Source: Ga0077523 sp038324085 (GTDB lineage Bacteria > Pseudomonadota > Gammaproteobacteria > Burkholderiales > Ga0077523). From it: a stretch of 64,000 bases of DNA. Where the stretch lies: positions 58,381 through 122,380 of the forward strand of contig JBBQHP010000011.1 in the NCBI GenBank assembly GCA_038324085.1, in the 5' to 3' direction. Positions 26,725 to 35,949 of the stretch are shown piece after piece. The notes beneath the pieces were generated by a model that saw only the letters and a program-made list of their open reading frames with translations, ran no database searches and was not told where the DNA came from. A program made the position numbers and the translations under genes. The stretch's first letter is position 1, and every line of letters starts with the position of its first letter.

Positions 26725-29214
26725 CTAGTTCCTCAGCGGTTTGCCCGACTTCAGCATGTTCTCGATCCGCGCCTGGGTCTTCTCGGTCGCCAGCAACGAC
26801 ATGAAGGCTTCGCGCTCGAGTTCGAGCAACCAGGCTTCATCCACGAGGCTGCCGGGGTCCACGTCGCCGCCACACATCACGGTCGCCAGTTTCGCTCCGA
26901 TCAGATAGTCGTGTTCGGAGATGTGGTTGCCCGCCAGCAGATTGGTCAGGTGCGCCTTGATGGTGGCGATGGCGCTGCGGCCGGCCGCTGGTACCCGCCG
27001 ACCGTGCAACGGCGGGCGGTAAGCGGCTTCGTGCAAGGCCGTCAGTTCCGACTTCGCCACGTGCAGCAGTTCGAAACGATTGAGGATGATGCGGTCGGTC
27101 GGTCGAAGAAAACCGATCTCGCGCGCTTCGACCGCGCTCCGGGCCACCTGCGCCGTGCCGGCGGCTTCGAAATACCGGCGTAGAAACGGGAAGATGTCGC
27201 CGCCCTTGGCTTCCGCCGCGGCACGCATGGCGAATTCCTTGCAGCCGCCGCCCGCCGGGATCAGGCCCACGCCCACTTCCACCAGACCGATGTAGCTCTC
27301 GAGGCTCGCCACGGCGCGGTCGCAATGCATGACGAATTCGCAACCGCCGCCGAGCGCCATGCCGTCCACCGCCGCCACGGTCGGCACCGAGCAGTAGCGC
27401 AATGCCATCGATGTCGCCTGGAACTGCTGCACGACGGCTTCGACCTTTTCCAACCGCCCCGCCATCAATGCATCGGCGACATTGAGCTTGTACGCCGCTT
27501 TCAGCACTGCGGACTCCGCACCGCGCCGCACTTTCTTCATCATGGAGGCAAAGCCCGAAGGCTTCGAACCTTCCTTGCGCGGCGCCGATGGGCCCGCGAG
27601 ATTCGCCCCGATGGAAAACGGCGGCTCCGTCTGCCAGATGATCAGGCCCTTGAATCCGGATTCGGCCGTCTCGATGGCGTGCATGACGCCGTCGAGGACA
27701 TCCTCGCCGATCGCGTGCATCTTGCTCTTGAAACTCACGATGGCAATGTCGTCGCCCGTGGTCCAGGTCCGCACCGCGTCGGTCTCGAACACCGTCGTGC
27801 CGTAGCCGGCGTCTTCCCCCAACACGCGATCGGGAAATGGTTGGCGCCGATACACGGGCAGTGTCGAACGCGGCTCATATTCCCTTCGCGCCGGACTCCA
27901 TGCACCCTTCGCGCTGTGCACGCCGATTCTCCCGGGCTCGGTAACCCAGGCCGGAAGCGGCACTCCGGTCATCGTCGAACCGGCGGCGATCTCCTCGGCT
28001 ATCCAGCCGGCCACCTGTTGCCAGCCGGCTGCCTGCCACAGTTCGAACGGACCTTCACGCCAGCCGAAGCCCCATCGGATCGCAAGATCGAGGTCACGCG
28101 CGTTGTCGGCGATGGCTTCCAGGTGCACGGCGCAGTAGTGCAGCATATCGCGGGTGACGGACCACATGAACTTCGCCTGCGGGTGCGCGCTGGCACGCAA
28201 TTGTGCGAGGCGCGCACCCGCGTCGCGATTCTTGAGAATCGCAACCACCTCATCCGCCGCAGTCTTGCTCGAAGGGCCATACGCGCCGGTCGCCGGGTCG
28301 AGAACCTGGATCTCCGAGCCCTGCTTGCGATAGATCCCGGCCCGGGTTTTCTGGCCGAGAGCACCGCGTTCGATCAGACCCTTGGACCAGGCGGGAGCTT
28401 GGTAGTACCGATGCCAGGGATCGTCGGGCAGTCCGTTGTTCATCGTGTCGATCACATGGCCCAGCGTATCGAGGCCGACCACATCGGCCGTTCGATATGT
28501 CGCGCTCTTCGGACGACCGATGAGCGGCCCGGTCAGCGCATCCACCTCGTCGAACCCGAGACCGAAAGCCTGCGTGTGATGGAACGCGGCCAGGATCGAG
28601 AACACCCCCACGCGATTGGCGATGAAGTTGGGCGTGTCCTTGGCGCGGATCACGCCCTTGCCCAGCGTCGTGGTCAGAAAAGTCTCGAGACGCTCCAGGA
28701 TCGCGGCGGCGCTTGCCACGGCGGGAATGATCTCCACCAGATGCATGTAGCGTGGCGGATTGAAGAAATGGATGCCGCAGAAACGCGGCCGCATCGCCAC
28801 GGGCAATGCCTGTGAGAGTTCGTTGATCGAGAGACCCGAAGTGTTGCTCGCGATGATCGCGTCATCGCCCAGGTGCGCAGCGATGCGCTCGTACAACTGG
28901 CGTTTCCAGTCCATGCGCTCGGCGATCGCCTCGATCACGAGATCGCATCCGTCGAGCAGTTCGAGATGCTGATCGTAATTCGCCGCGACGATCGCATCGG
29001 CCACCGCGCCAACGGCGAGCGGACTCGGCTCCAGTTTGCGCAACCCGTCGATGGCCTTGTTGACGATTCCATTCGGATCGCCGTCCTTCGCGGGCAGATC
29101 GAACAATACGACCTCCACACCCGCGTTGACGAGGTGCGCAGCGATCTGCGCCCCCATCACTCCGGCGCCGAGCACGGCTGCGCGCCGAACGAAATATCTG
29201 GCTTGCGATGCCAT
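26725..29214 (-). CDS. 3-hydroxyacyl-CoA dehydrogenase / enoyl-CoA hydratase, bifunctional
   Basis: Fused enzyme carrying the second and third steps of beta-oxidation. In this 829-residue protein the order is reversed relative to E. coli FadB: the NAD-binding hydroxyacyl-CoA dehydrogenase is N-terminal (AAVLGAGVMGAQIAAHLVNAG, about residues 12-32; HFFNPPRYMHLVEIIP, about 147-162) and the crotonase-like domain is C-terminal (GLIIWQTEPPFSIGANL about 545-561; MALGGGCEFVMHCDRA about 626-641; oxyanion-type GLIPAGGGCKE about 659-669). This arrangement is that of FadN/FadB-like enzymes in many bacteria. It is followed by the thiolase gene, its expected partner in the trifunctional complex. Confidence 0.93.
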   Translation of the reverse strand: MASQARYFVRRAAVLGAGVMGAQIAAHLVNAGVEVVLFDLPAKDGDPNGIVNKAIDGLRKLEPSPLAVGAVADAIVAANYDQHLELLDGCDLVIEAIAERMDWKRQLYERIAAHLGDDAIIASNTSGLSINELSQALPVAMRPRFCGIHFFNPPRYMHLVEIIPAVASAAAILERLETFLTTTLGKGVIRAKDTPNFIANRVGVFSILAAFHHTQAFGLGFDEVDALTGPLIGRPKSATYRTADVVGLDTLGHVIDTMNNGLPDDPWHRYYQAPAWSKGLIERGALGQKTRAGIYRKQGSEIQVLDPATGAYGPSSKTAADEVVAILKNRDAGARLAQLRASAHPQAKFMWSVTRDMLHYCAVHLEAIADNARDLDLAIRWGFGWREGPFELWQAAGWQQVAGWIAEEIAAGSTMTGVPLPAWVTEPGRIGVHSAKGAWSPARREYEPRSTLPVYRRQPFPDRVLGEDAGYGTTVFETDAVRTWTTGDDIAIVSFKSKMHAIGEDVLDGVMHAIETAESGFKGLIIWQTEPPFSIGANLAGPSAPRKEGSKPSGFASMMKKVRRGAESAVLKAAYKLNVADALMAGRLEKVEAVVQQFQATSMALRYCSVPTVAAVDGMALGGGCEFVMHCDRAVASLESYIGLVEVGVGLIPAGGGCKEFAMRAAAEAKGGDIFPFLRRYFEAAGTAQVARSAVEAREIGFLRPTDRIILNRFELLHVAKSELTALHEAAYRPPLHGRRVPAAGRSAIATIKAHLTNLLAGNHISEHDYLIGAKLATVMCGGDVDPGSLVDEAWLLELEREAFMSLLATEKTQARIENMLKSGKPLRN

Positions 29215-29239
29215 GACGGCATGCTCCGATAGAGGGTGG

Positions 29240-29261
29240 CCGGCCGGCGCGCGCCGGCCGG
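29240..29261. repeat. 22-bp GC-only palindrome between porin and hydratase genes
   Basis: CCGGCCGGCGC (29240-29250) is immediately followed by its exact complement GCGCCGGCCGG (29251-29261). It lies in the 58-bp gap between the FadL-type porin stop and the next gene of the operon. In RNA it would form a very stable hairpin, but there is no T-tract after it on the minus strand, so it may slow or process the transcript and not end it. Confidence 0.75.
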
Positions 29262-29272
29262 TGGCGCGATGT

Positions 29273-30553
29273 CTAGAACGAGAAAGTGTATTGCGCGCTC
29301 AGGATGTTCGCGGAACTGCTGTATCCGCCGGTCAGGGTCATTGCGGATGCCGTTCCGGTCGTGCTGCGGTTGATGTCCGAATCCTTGATGATCACGCGAG
29401 CGTACGCAACATCCAGCCGATGCGCCGGCGCGATATCCCAGCGCGCACCGATAGATACCCAGATGCGGTCGCTGTCCGGAAGACTGGTGGGACGTTCCCC
29501 TGCGCCCTTGACCGGTGACTGGTCGTAGGCAACGCCACTCCGCAACAGCCAGCCGTCATTGACGCGGTAGTTGACGGCCACCGATCCGCGCCATGCATCC
29601 TTGAACTGAAATGCCAGGCGGTCCGAGACGCCACCGGTGGACTGCCGCCTGACCACCAGTTCGTTGACCTCGCTCCACTGGGTGAACATGATGTCGCCGA
29701 GTAGCGACCAGTTGTCGTTCAGTTCATGCACGACACTCAGCTGTGCTATGGCGGGAACGGTCAGATCGGCTTCGATCGTGAAGTTCTGCCCGGGTACCGC
29801 TGCGCCGCCTGCGGTGAGCACCTGCCGATTGCCGGACAGCTCGAAGTCCATCTTCGATCGATAGCTGAAACCGAGGCGGGTTTCGTCCGTGGCCTGCCAC
29901 AGGAGCCCGGCATTGAGCCCCCAGGCAGTGCTGTCGCCAGTCAACGTCGCACTGCCTTCGGTATTCACGCCCAGCACGGCAGCCTGATGAAACTCTGCTT
30001 CCATCTTGGCGTAGTTGATGCCGAATCCCAATGCAAAAGTCGGCGTGGCCTGGTAGGACACCGAAGGATTGACGTTGATCATCGTGAGCTCGGATTCCGT
30101 CGACTGGAAGCGGCCGCGCCAGGACGGCTCGTATTCCGTCTTGTTACCGAATGGCGCAGAAACCCCGATGCCCACGGCCCAGGCACCGAACGGCAGTACC
30201 GCAAACACATTGGGGATGACCTTCGCGGTTCCGGCGTCACCCCCGTTTCCGCCCGTTGCGGGGACGATTGCCGCCGGTCCGGTGGAGCCCTTGTCGGTGA
30301 AGTCGATGCTGGGATCGGAGTAGTGTCCGGCTACCGATATCTGCCGGGTCGGTATTCGTGACATGCCGGCCGGATTCCAGAATACGGTGCTCGCATCTTC
30401 GCCGAGCGCTGCCGTACCGGCGAGCGAATTGCCGATTGCGGCAGCCCCCTGGTAGGGCAGAAAGAATCCAGCCGCGTCGACCGAGGTGGCACCACTGCCC
30501 AGCGCTGCCGTCACCGCCCCTGCAAGGGTGCTGTACCGCCAGTTGCTCTTCAT
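29273..30553 (-). CDS. fadL: Outer membrane long-chain fatty acid transporter, FadL/OmpP1 family
   Basis: Outer-membrane beta-barrel that lets hydrophobic substrates such as long-chain fatty acids cross the outer membrane. The 426-residue precursor has a signal peptide (about residues 1-27) and the FadL N-terminal hatch signature AAGFFLPYQGAAAIGNSLAG and ASTVFWNPAGMS (about 27-66). It ends in a C-terminal Phe after alternating hydrophobic residues (SAQYTFSF), the usual signal for barrel assembly. The substrate could also be an aromatic hydrocarbon, as in TodX-type relatives, but the beta-oxidation neighbours favour fatty acids. The start follows a GGAG ribosome site. Confidence 0.92.
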   Translation of the reverse strand: MKSNWRYSTLAGAVTAALGSGATSVDAAGFFLPYQGAAAIGNSLAGTAALGEDASTVFWNPAGMSRIPTRQISVAGHYSDPSIDFTDKGSTGPAAIVPATGGNGGDAGTAKVIPNVFAVLPFGAWAVGIGVSAPFGNKTEYEPSWRGRFQSTESELTMINVNPSVSYQATPTFALGFGINYAKMEAEFHQAAVLGVNTEGSATLTGDSTAWGLNAGLLWQATDETRLGFSYRSKMDFELSGNRQVLTAGGAAVPGQNFTIEADLTVPAIAQLSVVHELNDNWSLLGDIMFTQWSEVNELVVRRQSTGGVSDRLAFQFKDAWRGSVAVNYRVNDGWLLRSGVAYDQSPVKGAGERPTSLPDSDRIWVSIGARWDIAPAHRLDVAYARVIIKDSDINRSTTGTASAMTLTGGYSSSANILSAQYTFSF

Positions 30554-30610
30554 GTCTTGGCTCCTCTCCTGGATGCGGGCTGCGAAGCCCTGGAATGGTC
30601 GTGAATTGCG

Positions 30611-31024
30611 TCACCCTTGCTCCGACTGCACCGGCCGCGGCTTGCGATCGCCCCCGACTGCGACGTACGTGAGCGTCGCTTCCGTCACCTTCACTACATC
30701 ACGCTCGAGTCCCCGTTCGGCAAAAACCTCCACGTCGACTGTGATCGAGGTGCGCCCGACACGAACCACCTCCGCGTAGAAGCTGACCAGGTCACCGATC
30801 AGCACGGGCTGCTTGAATACGAAAGAATTTACCGCAACCGTGGCCACGCGGCCACGCGCCAGACGGATCGCCGGAATGGCGCCGGCGATGTCCACCTGCG
30901 ACATGATCCAGCCGCCGAAGATGTCGCCAGAGGAATTCACGTCGTACGGCATCGGAACTACCCGGAGAATCGGTTCACGCCCCTCCGGCAGGCGCGCCTT
31001 CGAATCGCTGCTGATCTCTGGCAT
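30611..31024 (-). CDS. Acyl-CoA thioesterase, YciA-like
   Basis: A hotdog-fold thioesterase of 137 residues, probably cytoplasmic, hydrolysing acyl-CoA. The YciA/BACH-type motif is MPYDVNSSGDIFGGWIMSQV (about residues 21-40), with DIAGAI following. The start at 31024 (MPEISSD) was chosen because it is seven bases after the SDR stop and gives the normal length. In a degradation operon it may relieve trapped CoA or release partly degraded acids. It is not related closely to the YbgC-like thioesterase at 19114. Confidence 0.9.
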   Translation of the reverse strand: MPEISSDSKARLPEGREPILRVVPMPYDVNSSGDIFGGWIMSQVDIAGAIPAIRLARGRVATVAVNSFVFKQPVLIGDLVSFYAEVVRVGRTSITVDVEVFAERGLERDVVKVTEATLTYVAVGGDRKPRPVQSEQG

Positions 31025-31031
31025 GGTGCGC

Positions 31032-31850
31032 TCAATCAACGAATATGTCCGTGGCCAGTGGGGCACCCAGGGTCATGGCGTAGTGTTCGAAGTCGACCAC
31101 GCCGCCGTCCCGCAATACCCCCTCGTCGATGAAGAACCGGCCGGTTTGCGCCCGACTCGGGCGGGTGATGATCGCATACGCGGCGTCTGCCATGATCTCG
31201 GGCCTGCGACTCGCCGCCATCATCTGCGGCAGGAATGTCGCCACGGCCGCCGTCGCGATGGTCGTCCGGGGCCACAGGGAATTGACGGCGATGCCGGCGT
31301 CCGCGAACTCGGCGGCCAGCCCCAGCGTGCACATGCTCATGCCGAACTTGGACAGCGAGTAGGCAAGGTGGTCCTTGAACCAGCGGGGCTCGAGATCGAG
31401 CGGTGGCGACAGCGTGAGGATGTGCGGATTCTCGGCGCGCCCGAGAAACGGAATGCACGCCCGCGAACCCAGGTAAGTACCGCGCGTGTTGACCTGGTGC
31501 ATCAGGTCGAAGCGCTTCGCCGGCGTCGCCTGGGTATCGGTCAGGCTGATGGCACTCGCGTTGTTGATCAGTACATCGATGCCGCCGAACGTCTCCGCCG
31601 CCAGCTTGGCGGCCGCTTCCACCGCTACCTCGTCGCGGATATCGAGCCGGATCGGCAAGGCCTTGCCACCGGCGCTTTCGACTTCGGCGGCTACGCTGAA
31701 TATCGTGCCCTCGAGCTTCGGGTGGGGCTCGGTGGTCTTCGCGGCGATGACCACGTTGGCTCCGTCACGCGCGAATCGCAATGCCATGGCGCGCCCGATG
31801 CCGCGCGATGCCCCGGTGATGAAGATCGTCTTGCGCTCGAGCAGGGCCAT
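31032..31850 (-). CDS. SDR oxidoreductase, HSDL2-like
   Basis: A 272-residue short-chain dehydrogenase resembling the bacterial relatives of hydroxysteroid dehydrogenase-like protein 2. The cofactor motif is TGASRGIGRAMALRFARDGA (about residues 12-31), the NNAS motif is at about 96-99, and the catalytic Tyr-Lys pair is YSLSK (about 162-166). The NADP preference is suggested by the Arg after the glycine motif and the KTTEPHPKLEGTI loop typical of this subgroup. Substrate is unknown; the operon suggests a hydroxy-, keto- or enoyl-acyl-CoA. It lies between the enoyl-CoA hydratase and the thioesterase genes. Confidence 0.9.
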   Translation of the reverse strand: MALLERKTIFITGASRGIGRAMALRFARDGANVVIAAKTTEPHPKLEGTIFSVAAEVESAGGKALPIRLDIRDEVAVEAAAKLAAETFGGIDVLINNASAISLTDTQATPAKRFDLMHQVNTRGTYLGSRACIPFLGRAENPHILTLSPPLDLEPRWFKDHLAYSLSKFGMSMCTLGLAAEFADAGIAVNSLWPRTTIATAAVATFLPQMMAASRRPEIMADAAYAIITRPSRAQTGRFFIDEGVLRDGGVVDFEHYAMTLGAPLATDIFVD

Positions 31851-31874
31851 GACTGTCGATTGCTCCGGTCGGCC

Positions 31875-32660
31875 TCAATGGCCCTTGAACGACGGCTTGC
31901 GCCTCTCCACGAATGCAGTGACCCCCTCGCGCAGGTCGGCGGTGCCGGCACAGCGGCCGAAGGCGATCAATTCGTCTTCCATCTGCGTCTCCATGCTCCG
32001 GTCGAAACTCGCATTCATCAGCCGCTTCGCCTCGCCATGCGCGATGGTCGGCCCGGTGGCGAGGCGCCGCGCTATACGCTGCGCCTCCTCGGCGAGGGCG
32101 GCGGCCGGGACAGTCCAGTTCACGAGGCCGAGATCGCGCGCCGTCGCTGCATCGAACAGCTCGGGCAGGAGTGCGACCTGCATGGCGCGTTTGTACCCCA
32201 CGAGCCGGGGCAGAAAATGGCTGCTGCCGCCGTCGGGGCTCGCACCGATGTTCGCGTAGGCCAGCGTGAAGCGGGTGTCGTCTGCCGCGATCGCCAGATC
32301 GGCCGCGCACAGCAGACTGAACCCCGCGCCGGCGACGGTCCCGTGCACCACGGCCAGCACCGGCTTGGGAGCGCGGCGCAACGCCCACAGGCCGAAATGC
32401 ATCTCGCGCCCCAGTTGCACGATCATCCGCGGAAGCTCGTCGAGGTGCTGGTGAAACAAGGCGACATCGCCACCGGCGCAGAATGCCGGACCTTCCCCGC
32501 GCAGCACCACGACCCGCACAGCGGGATCGTTGCCCACCAGCTCGGCGGCAGCGCGCAGCTCGATCATCATCGCGCCGTCCATGGCGTTCATGACATCGGG
32601 CCGGTTCAGGGACAGTGTCGCGATCCCGTCCTGCACGTTCAGTGCTATGCGTTGACTCAT
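31875..32660 (-). CDS. Enoyl-CoA hydratase/isomerase family protein
   Basis: A 261-residue crotonase-fold protein that probably hydrates or isomerises enoyl-CoA during beta-oxidation. The oxyanion-hole segments are GPAFCAGGDVALFHQ (about residues 65-79) and HGTVAGAGFSLLCAADLAIA (about 104-123). After the second segment the protein reads TLAYANIGASPDGGSSHFLPRL; the Asp in place of the common Glu suggests an isomerase or a different reaction. The start MSQRIALNVQDG at 32660 is 40 bases after the fadE stop; longer readings upstream overlap fadE and were dropped. Confidence 0.9.
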   Translation of the reverse strand: MSQRIALNVQDGIATLSLNRPDVMNAMDGAMMIELRAAAELVGNDPAVRVVVLRGEGPAFCAGGDVALFHQHLDELPRMIVQLGREMHFGLWALRRAPKPVLAVVHGTVAGAGFSLLCAADLAIAADDTRFTLAYANIGASPDGGSSHFLPRLVGYKRAMQVALLPELFDAATARDLGLVNWTVPAAALAEEAQRIARRLATGPTIAHGEAKRLMNASFDRSMETQMEDELIAFGRCAGTADLREGVTAFVERRKPSFKGH

Positions 32661-32700
32661 CGCAGCGCCCCCCCGGTCCGCGCACTGCAATGGCGCCGGA

Positions 32701-35055
32701 TCACGCCGCTTCCCTCGCTTTCGCGACCACGGCGGCGGCGCTGCCGGTCTCGCTGGGGAGAGTCGCATTCCGGCCGATGTCGTGCGGAAAATCATCCACC
32801 ATGATGCAGTCGCGCTGGACCCGCTTGAACCGATCGAGCAGCTTGCCTTCCTCCGGCGTGACGACACCCTGGGTCAGCGCGCTGGCACGGCGTTCGTCGT
32901 CGCTGCGACCGTGCAGGACCCCGGCCTTGGCCGCCGCCCGCAGCTTCGCCTCGACCGCCTCGGCCGAAGCCACCAGCTCCAGGGCAACTTCGAGACGACC
33001 GACCGGATCGGCCTCGTCGGGGTACAAGTACATCCCGTCGGTCAGGCGGTCGCGCGCCGCGGAAGGCTCGAGCAGCAATTGCGCCACCTGGCCGCCGAGG
33101 CGATCATCCGGCGCGCGCAAGCGGCGACCGAGGGGCAACGCGGCCAGACGCAACAGCCACGCCATCGGCCGACTCGTGAAATTCTGGATCAGCCCGACGA
33201 ACGCTTCCTCGGCGCGGTTCAAGGCGTCCTGCAAGCCCCAGTGCACGAATGGCAGATCCGCTTCGGGCCGGCCGTCGTCCTCGTAGCGCTTGAGCACCGC
33301 CGAGGCAAGATAGAGTTGCGACAGCACGTCGCCCAGACGGCCCGACAGTTTCTCGCGCCGCTTGAGCGAACCGCCGAGCACCAGCATCGCGACGTCGGCC
33401 GAGAACGCGAGCGCCGCCGACAGGCGCGACAATTCACGGTAGTAGCGCGCCGTGTGGACGTCGCCGGCGCCCCGCGCGAACCGGGCGCCGGTCACGCCGT
33501 GGAACACGGCCCGCGCCAGATTGGCCATCACGAAACGCACGTGACCCCAGAGCGCCAGATCGAAATCGCTCGAAGCCTTCGCGGCGTCGGGTTCGCGCAC
33601 CGCGGCGATCTCGCGCAACACGTACGGATGACACCGCAGCGCACCCTGGCCGAAGATGATCATGCTGCGTGTCAGGATGTTCGCGCCCTCGACGGTGATC
33701 CCGATGGGGATCTGCTGATACGCACGCCCCAGGTAGTTGTTGGGTCCGAGGCAGATGCCCTTGCCGCCGTGGACATCCATCGCGTCGTTCATCGCGATGC
33801 GACCGCGTTCGGTGGCGTGGTATTTCATGATCGCCGAGACGACCGAGGGCTTCTCGCCCAGGTCGATGGCGCCCGCCGTCATCATGCGCGCGGCGTCGAC
33901 CACGTAGGCATGACCGCCGATGCGCGCCAGTGCTTCCTCGACGCCCTCGAATCGACCCACCGGTGTCTTGAACTGGGTGCGGATCCGGCCATACGCGCCC
34001 GTGGTACGGGCCGCGAGCTTGAGCATGCCCGTGCTCGAGGACGGCAGCGAGATCGAACGACCGGTCGCCAGACATTCCATCAACATGCGCCAGCCCTGCC
34101 CCACGCGCTCGCGCCCACCGATGACCCAGTCCATCGGGATGAAGACGTCCTTGCCGGAATTCGGGCCGTTCATGAACGACCCGTTCAACGGGACGTGCCG
34201 GCGTCCGATGTTGACGCCCGGATGTTGCGTGGGAATCAACGCGAGGGTGATGCCCACGTCCGGTTCAGGGCCGAGCAGATGTTCGGGATCGTGCAGCTTG
34301 AACGCCAGACCGAGCAAGGTCGCGATCGGTCCCAGCGTGATGTAGCGCTTCTCCCACGTGACGCGAATGCCGAGCACTTCGCGTCCGTCGTGCAGCCCGT
34401 GACACACGATGCCGAAATCGGGGATGGAACCGGCATCGGAACCCGCATCGGGCCCGGTGAGCGCGAAGCACGGCATCTCGAGTCCCTGGGCGAGGCGCGG
34501 CAGGTAGTGGTTCTTCTGCTCCTCGGTACCGTAGTGCAGCAGCAATTCCGCGGGACCGAGCGAATTGGGCACCATCACCGACACCGCGCCGGTGGCACTG
34601 CGCGTCGCGAGCTTGGTCACCACGGCGCTATGCGCCAGCGCGGAGAATCCGAGTCCGCCGTACTGCTTCGGGATGATCATCCCGAGAAAACCCTGCGACT
34701 TGATGAACTGCCAGGCCCTGGGCGGCAGGTCGTTCAATTCGTGCGTGACCTCCCAGTCGTGCAGCATCGCGCACAGTGCCTCGACCGGTCCATCGAGGAA
34801 CGCCCGTTCTTCAGCGGAAAGGGTGGGCTTGGGAAACGCGAGCAAACGACCCCAGTCCGGACGCCCGCTGAACAGTTCCCCATCCCACCAGACGGTGCCC
34901 GCGTCGAGCGCCTCCTGTTCGGTCTGCGATACCTGCGGCAGGACCTTCCGGAACCAGTTGAACACCGGATCGCTCACCAACCGACGCCGCAGCGGCGCCA
35001 CGCCCAGCACGATCGCAGCCGCTGCCAACAGGCCTATCAGGAATGTGATCATCAT
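32701..35055 (-). CDS. fadE: Acyl-CoA dehydrogenase FadE
   Basis: Flavoprotein that introduces the trans-2 double bond in acyl-CoA, the first step of beta-oxidation. At 784 residues it is of the long FadE type: an N-terminal hydrophobic segment (about residues 4-22) that may tether it to the membrane, an acyl-CoA dehydrogenase core (about 80-480, with GFLGMIIPKQYGGLGFSA and FALTGPDAGSDAGS), and the C-terminal FadE-specific region (DUF1974). Two ATG codons lie in tandem at 35055 and 35052; the GGAGG ribosome site is two bases from the first and five from the second, so the second may be used. It follows the TetR regulator gene by 27 bases. Confidence 0.95.
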   Translation of the reverse strand: MMITFLIGLLAAAAIVLGVAPLRRRLVSDPVFNWFRKVLPQVSQTEQEALDAGTVWWDGELFSGRPDWGRLLAFPKPTLSAEERAFLDGPVEALCAMLHDWEVTHELNDLPPRAWQFIKSQGFLGMIIPKQYGGLGFSALAHSAVVTKLATRSATGAVSVMVPNSLGPAELLLHYGTEEQKNHYLPRLAQGLEMPCFALTGPDAGSDAGSIPDFGIVCHGLHDGREVLGIRVTWEKRYITLGPIATLLGLAFKLHDPEHLLGPEPDVGITLALIPTQHPGVNIGRRHVPLNGSFMNGPNSGKDVFIPMDWVIGGRERVGQGWRMLMECLATGRSISLPSSSTGMLKLAARTTGAYGRIRTQFKTPVGRFEGVEEALARIGGHAYVVDAARMMTAGAIDLGEKPSVVSAIMKYHATERGRIAMNDAMDVHGGKGICLGPNNYLGRAYQQIPIGITVEGANILTRSMIIFGQGALRCHPYVLREIAAVREPDAAKASSDFDLALWGHVRFVMANLARAVFHGVTGARFARGAGDVHTARYYRELSRLSAALAFSADVAMLVLGGSLKRREKLSGRLGDVLSQLYLASAVLKRYEDDGRPEADLPFVHWGLQDALNRAEEAFVGLIQNFTSRPMAWLLRLAALPLGRRLRAPDDRLGGQVAQLLLEPSAARDRLTDGMYLYPDEADPVGRLEVALELVASAEAVEAKLRAAAKAGVLHGRSDDERRASALTQGVVTPEEGKLLDRFKRVQRDCIMVDDFPHDIGRNATLPSETGSAAAVVAKAREAA

Positions 35056-35082
35056 CGCCTCCGCTCGGATTCTCCGGCCGCC

Positions 35083-35808
35083 TCAGGCAGCCTGACGGTT
35101 GGTGTTGGTATCGGGGGAATGGCTGGCATGAGGCCGTGCGAGCGTCGGCAGCGGCGCCTCCAGCCCCGCCGCCAGAAACGGGACGAGCCGGCGAATGATG
35201 GCCTCCGGGTCGCTCGCCCCTTCGGCATCGCAGGTCGCGATGAGTTGCAGGGCATCGTTGCCCGCCATCGCATAGGCCATGGCGCCGAAGGTGAAGTGCA
35301 TGCGCCAGATCAGCTCCTGCTCGGGTACATGCGGCAGCGCCCGCACGAACGCTTCCTTGAAGCGCAGCACCACTTCCCGATAGTGGTTCGGGAGCACATC
35401 CTTCATGGTCTCGGCCGGCTCCGATAGCGCGCGGCCTAGCAGGCGCAGGAACGCCGCCCCCTGCTGCAATGGATCGCGGGACAGTTGTAACGCCGGCGCG
35501 ATCATCGCCTCGAGGACCGCTTCCGGCGCCAGCGGCTGCCCGTCCGCTTCGCGTTCCAGCCGCCGCAGATGGTCGAGGCGAGCCTGGTTGAGCGGCCCGA
35601 GCCGCCGATCGAAGACCGCGCGGATCAGCGACCCCTTCGAGCCGAAGTGGTAATTCACCGCGGCCAGATTGACCTTGGCCTTCGCGGTGATCGCCCGCAG
35701 CGACGTCGAGCCGTAGCCCTGCTCCATGAACAATGCTTCGGCAGCGGCCAGGATGCGGTCCTTGGTCTCCGGGCTGCCACGCGAGGGCGCGCGGTCGAGG
35801 GTCGGCAT
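35083..35808 (-). CDS. psrA: TetR-family regulator of fatty acid degradation (PsrA-like)
   Basis: A 241-residue repressor with an N-terminal helix-turn-helix (TSLRAITAKAKVNLAAVNYHF, split at about residues 35-55) and a C-terminal ligand domain of the TetR type. It heads an apparent operon with fadE. Upstream is a perfect palindrome matching the published Pseudomonas PsrA site (CAAAC, short spacer, GTTTG), placed over its own -10 region. PsrA represses beta-oxidation genes and is released by long-chain fatty acids. The name rests on operator type, gene context and family; a FadR or CerR-type relative cannot be fully excluded. Confidence 0.82.
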   Translation of the reverse strand: MPTLDRAPSRGSPETKDRILAAAEALFMEQGYGSTSLRAITAKAKVNLAAVNYHFGSKGSLIRAVFDRRLGPLNQARLDHLRRLEREADGQPLAPEAVLEAMIAPALQLSRDPLQQGAAFLRLLGRALSEPAETMKDVLPNHYREVVLRFKEAFVRALPHVPEQELIWRMHFTFGAMAYAMAGNDALQLIATCDAEGASDPEAIIRRLVPFLAAGLEAPLPTLARPHASHSPDTNTNRQAA

Positions 35809-35827
35809 GGATCGGTTCCAAACAGGC

Positions 35828-35849
35828 GATTCAAACGATTGTTTGAATC
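35828..35849. promoter_or_regulatory. PsrA-type palindromic operator
   Basis: A perfect inverted repeat: GATTCAAAC (35828-35836), spacer GATT, GTTTGAATC (35841-35849). Its core CAAAC-N4-GTTTG is the established PsrA recognition pattern. It starts 20 bases upstream of the regulator ATG and overlaps the predicted -10 box by three bases, so binding should block transcription. Confidence 0.85.
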
Positions 35850-35876
35850 ATGCCCGCCGCCGCCGCGATGTGTCAA
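35847..35876 (-). promoter_or_regulatory. Promoter of psrA-fadE operon
   Basis: On the minus strand a perfect -35 TTGACA (35876-35871) and, after 18 bases, CATGAT (35852-35847; four of six matches to TATAAT). The -10 box runs into the palindromic operator, which fits autorepression. Confidence 0.65.
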
Positions 35877-35949
35877 CGACGAGGCACGCTGCTCCGCTCG
35901 AACGCCCGCCTGCGGGGGGCGGGGATCGAGCGCTGCCGGTACCGCTACT

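Noticed and set aside
26725..29214. Reversed domain order of the bifunctional beta-oxidation enzyme as a novelty
   Set aside because: The dehydrogenase-then-hydratase order is known in FadN-type proteins of many bacteria.
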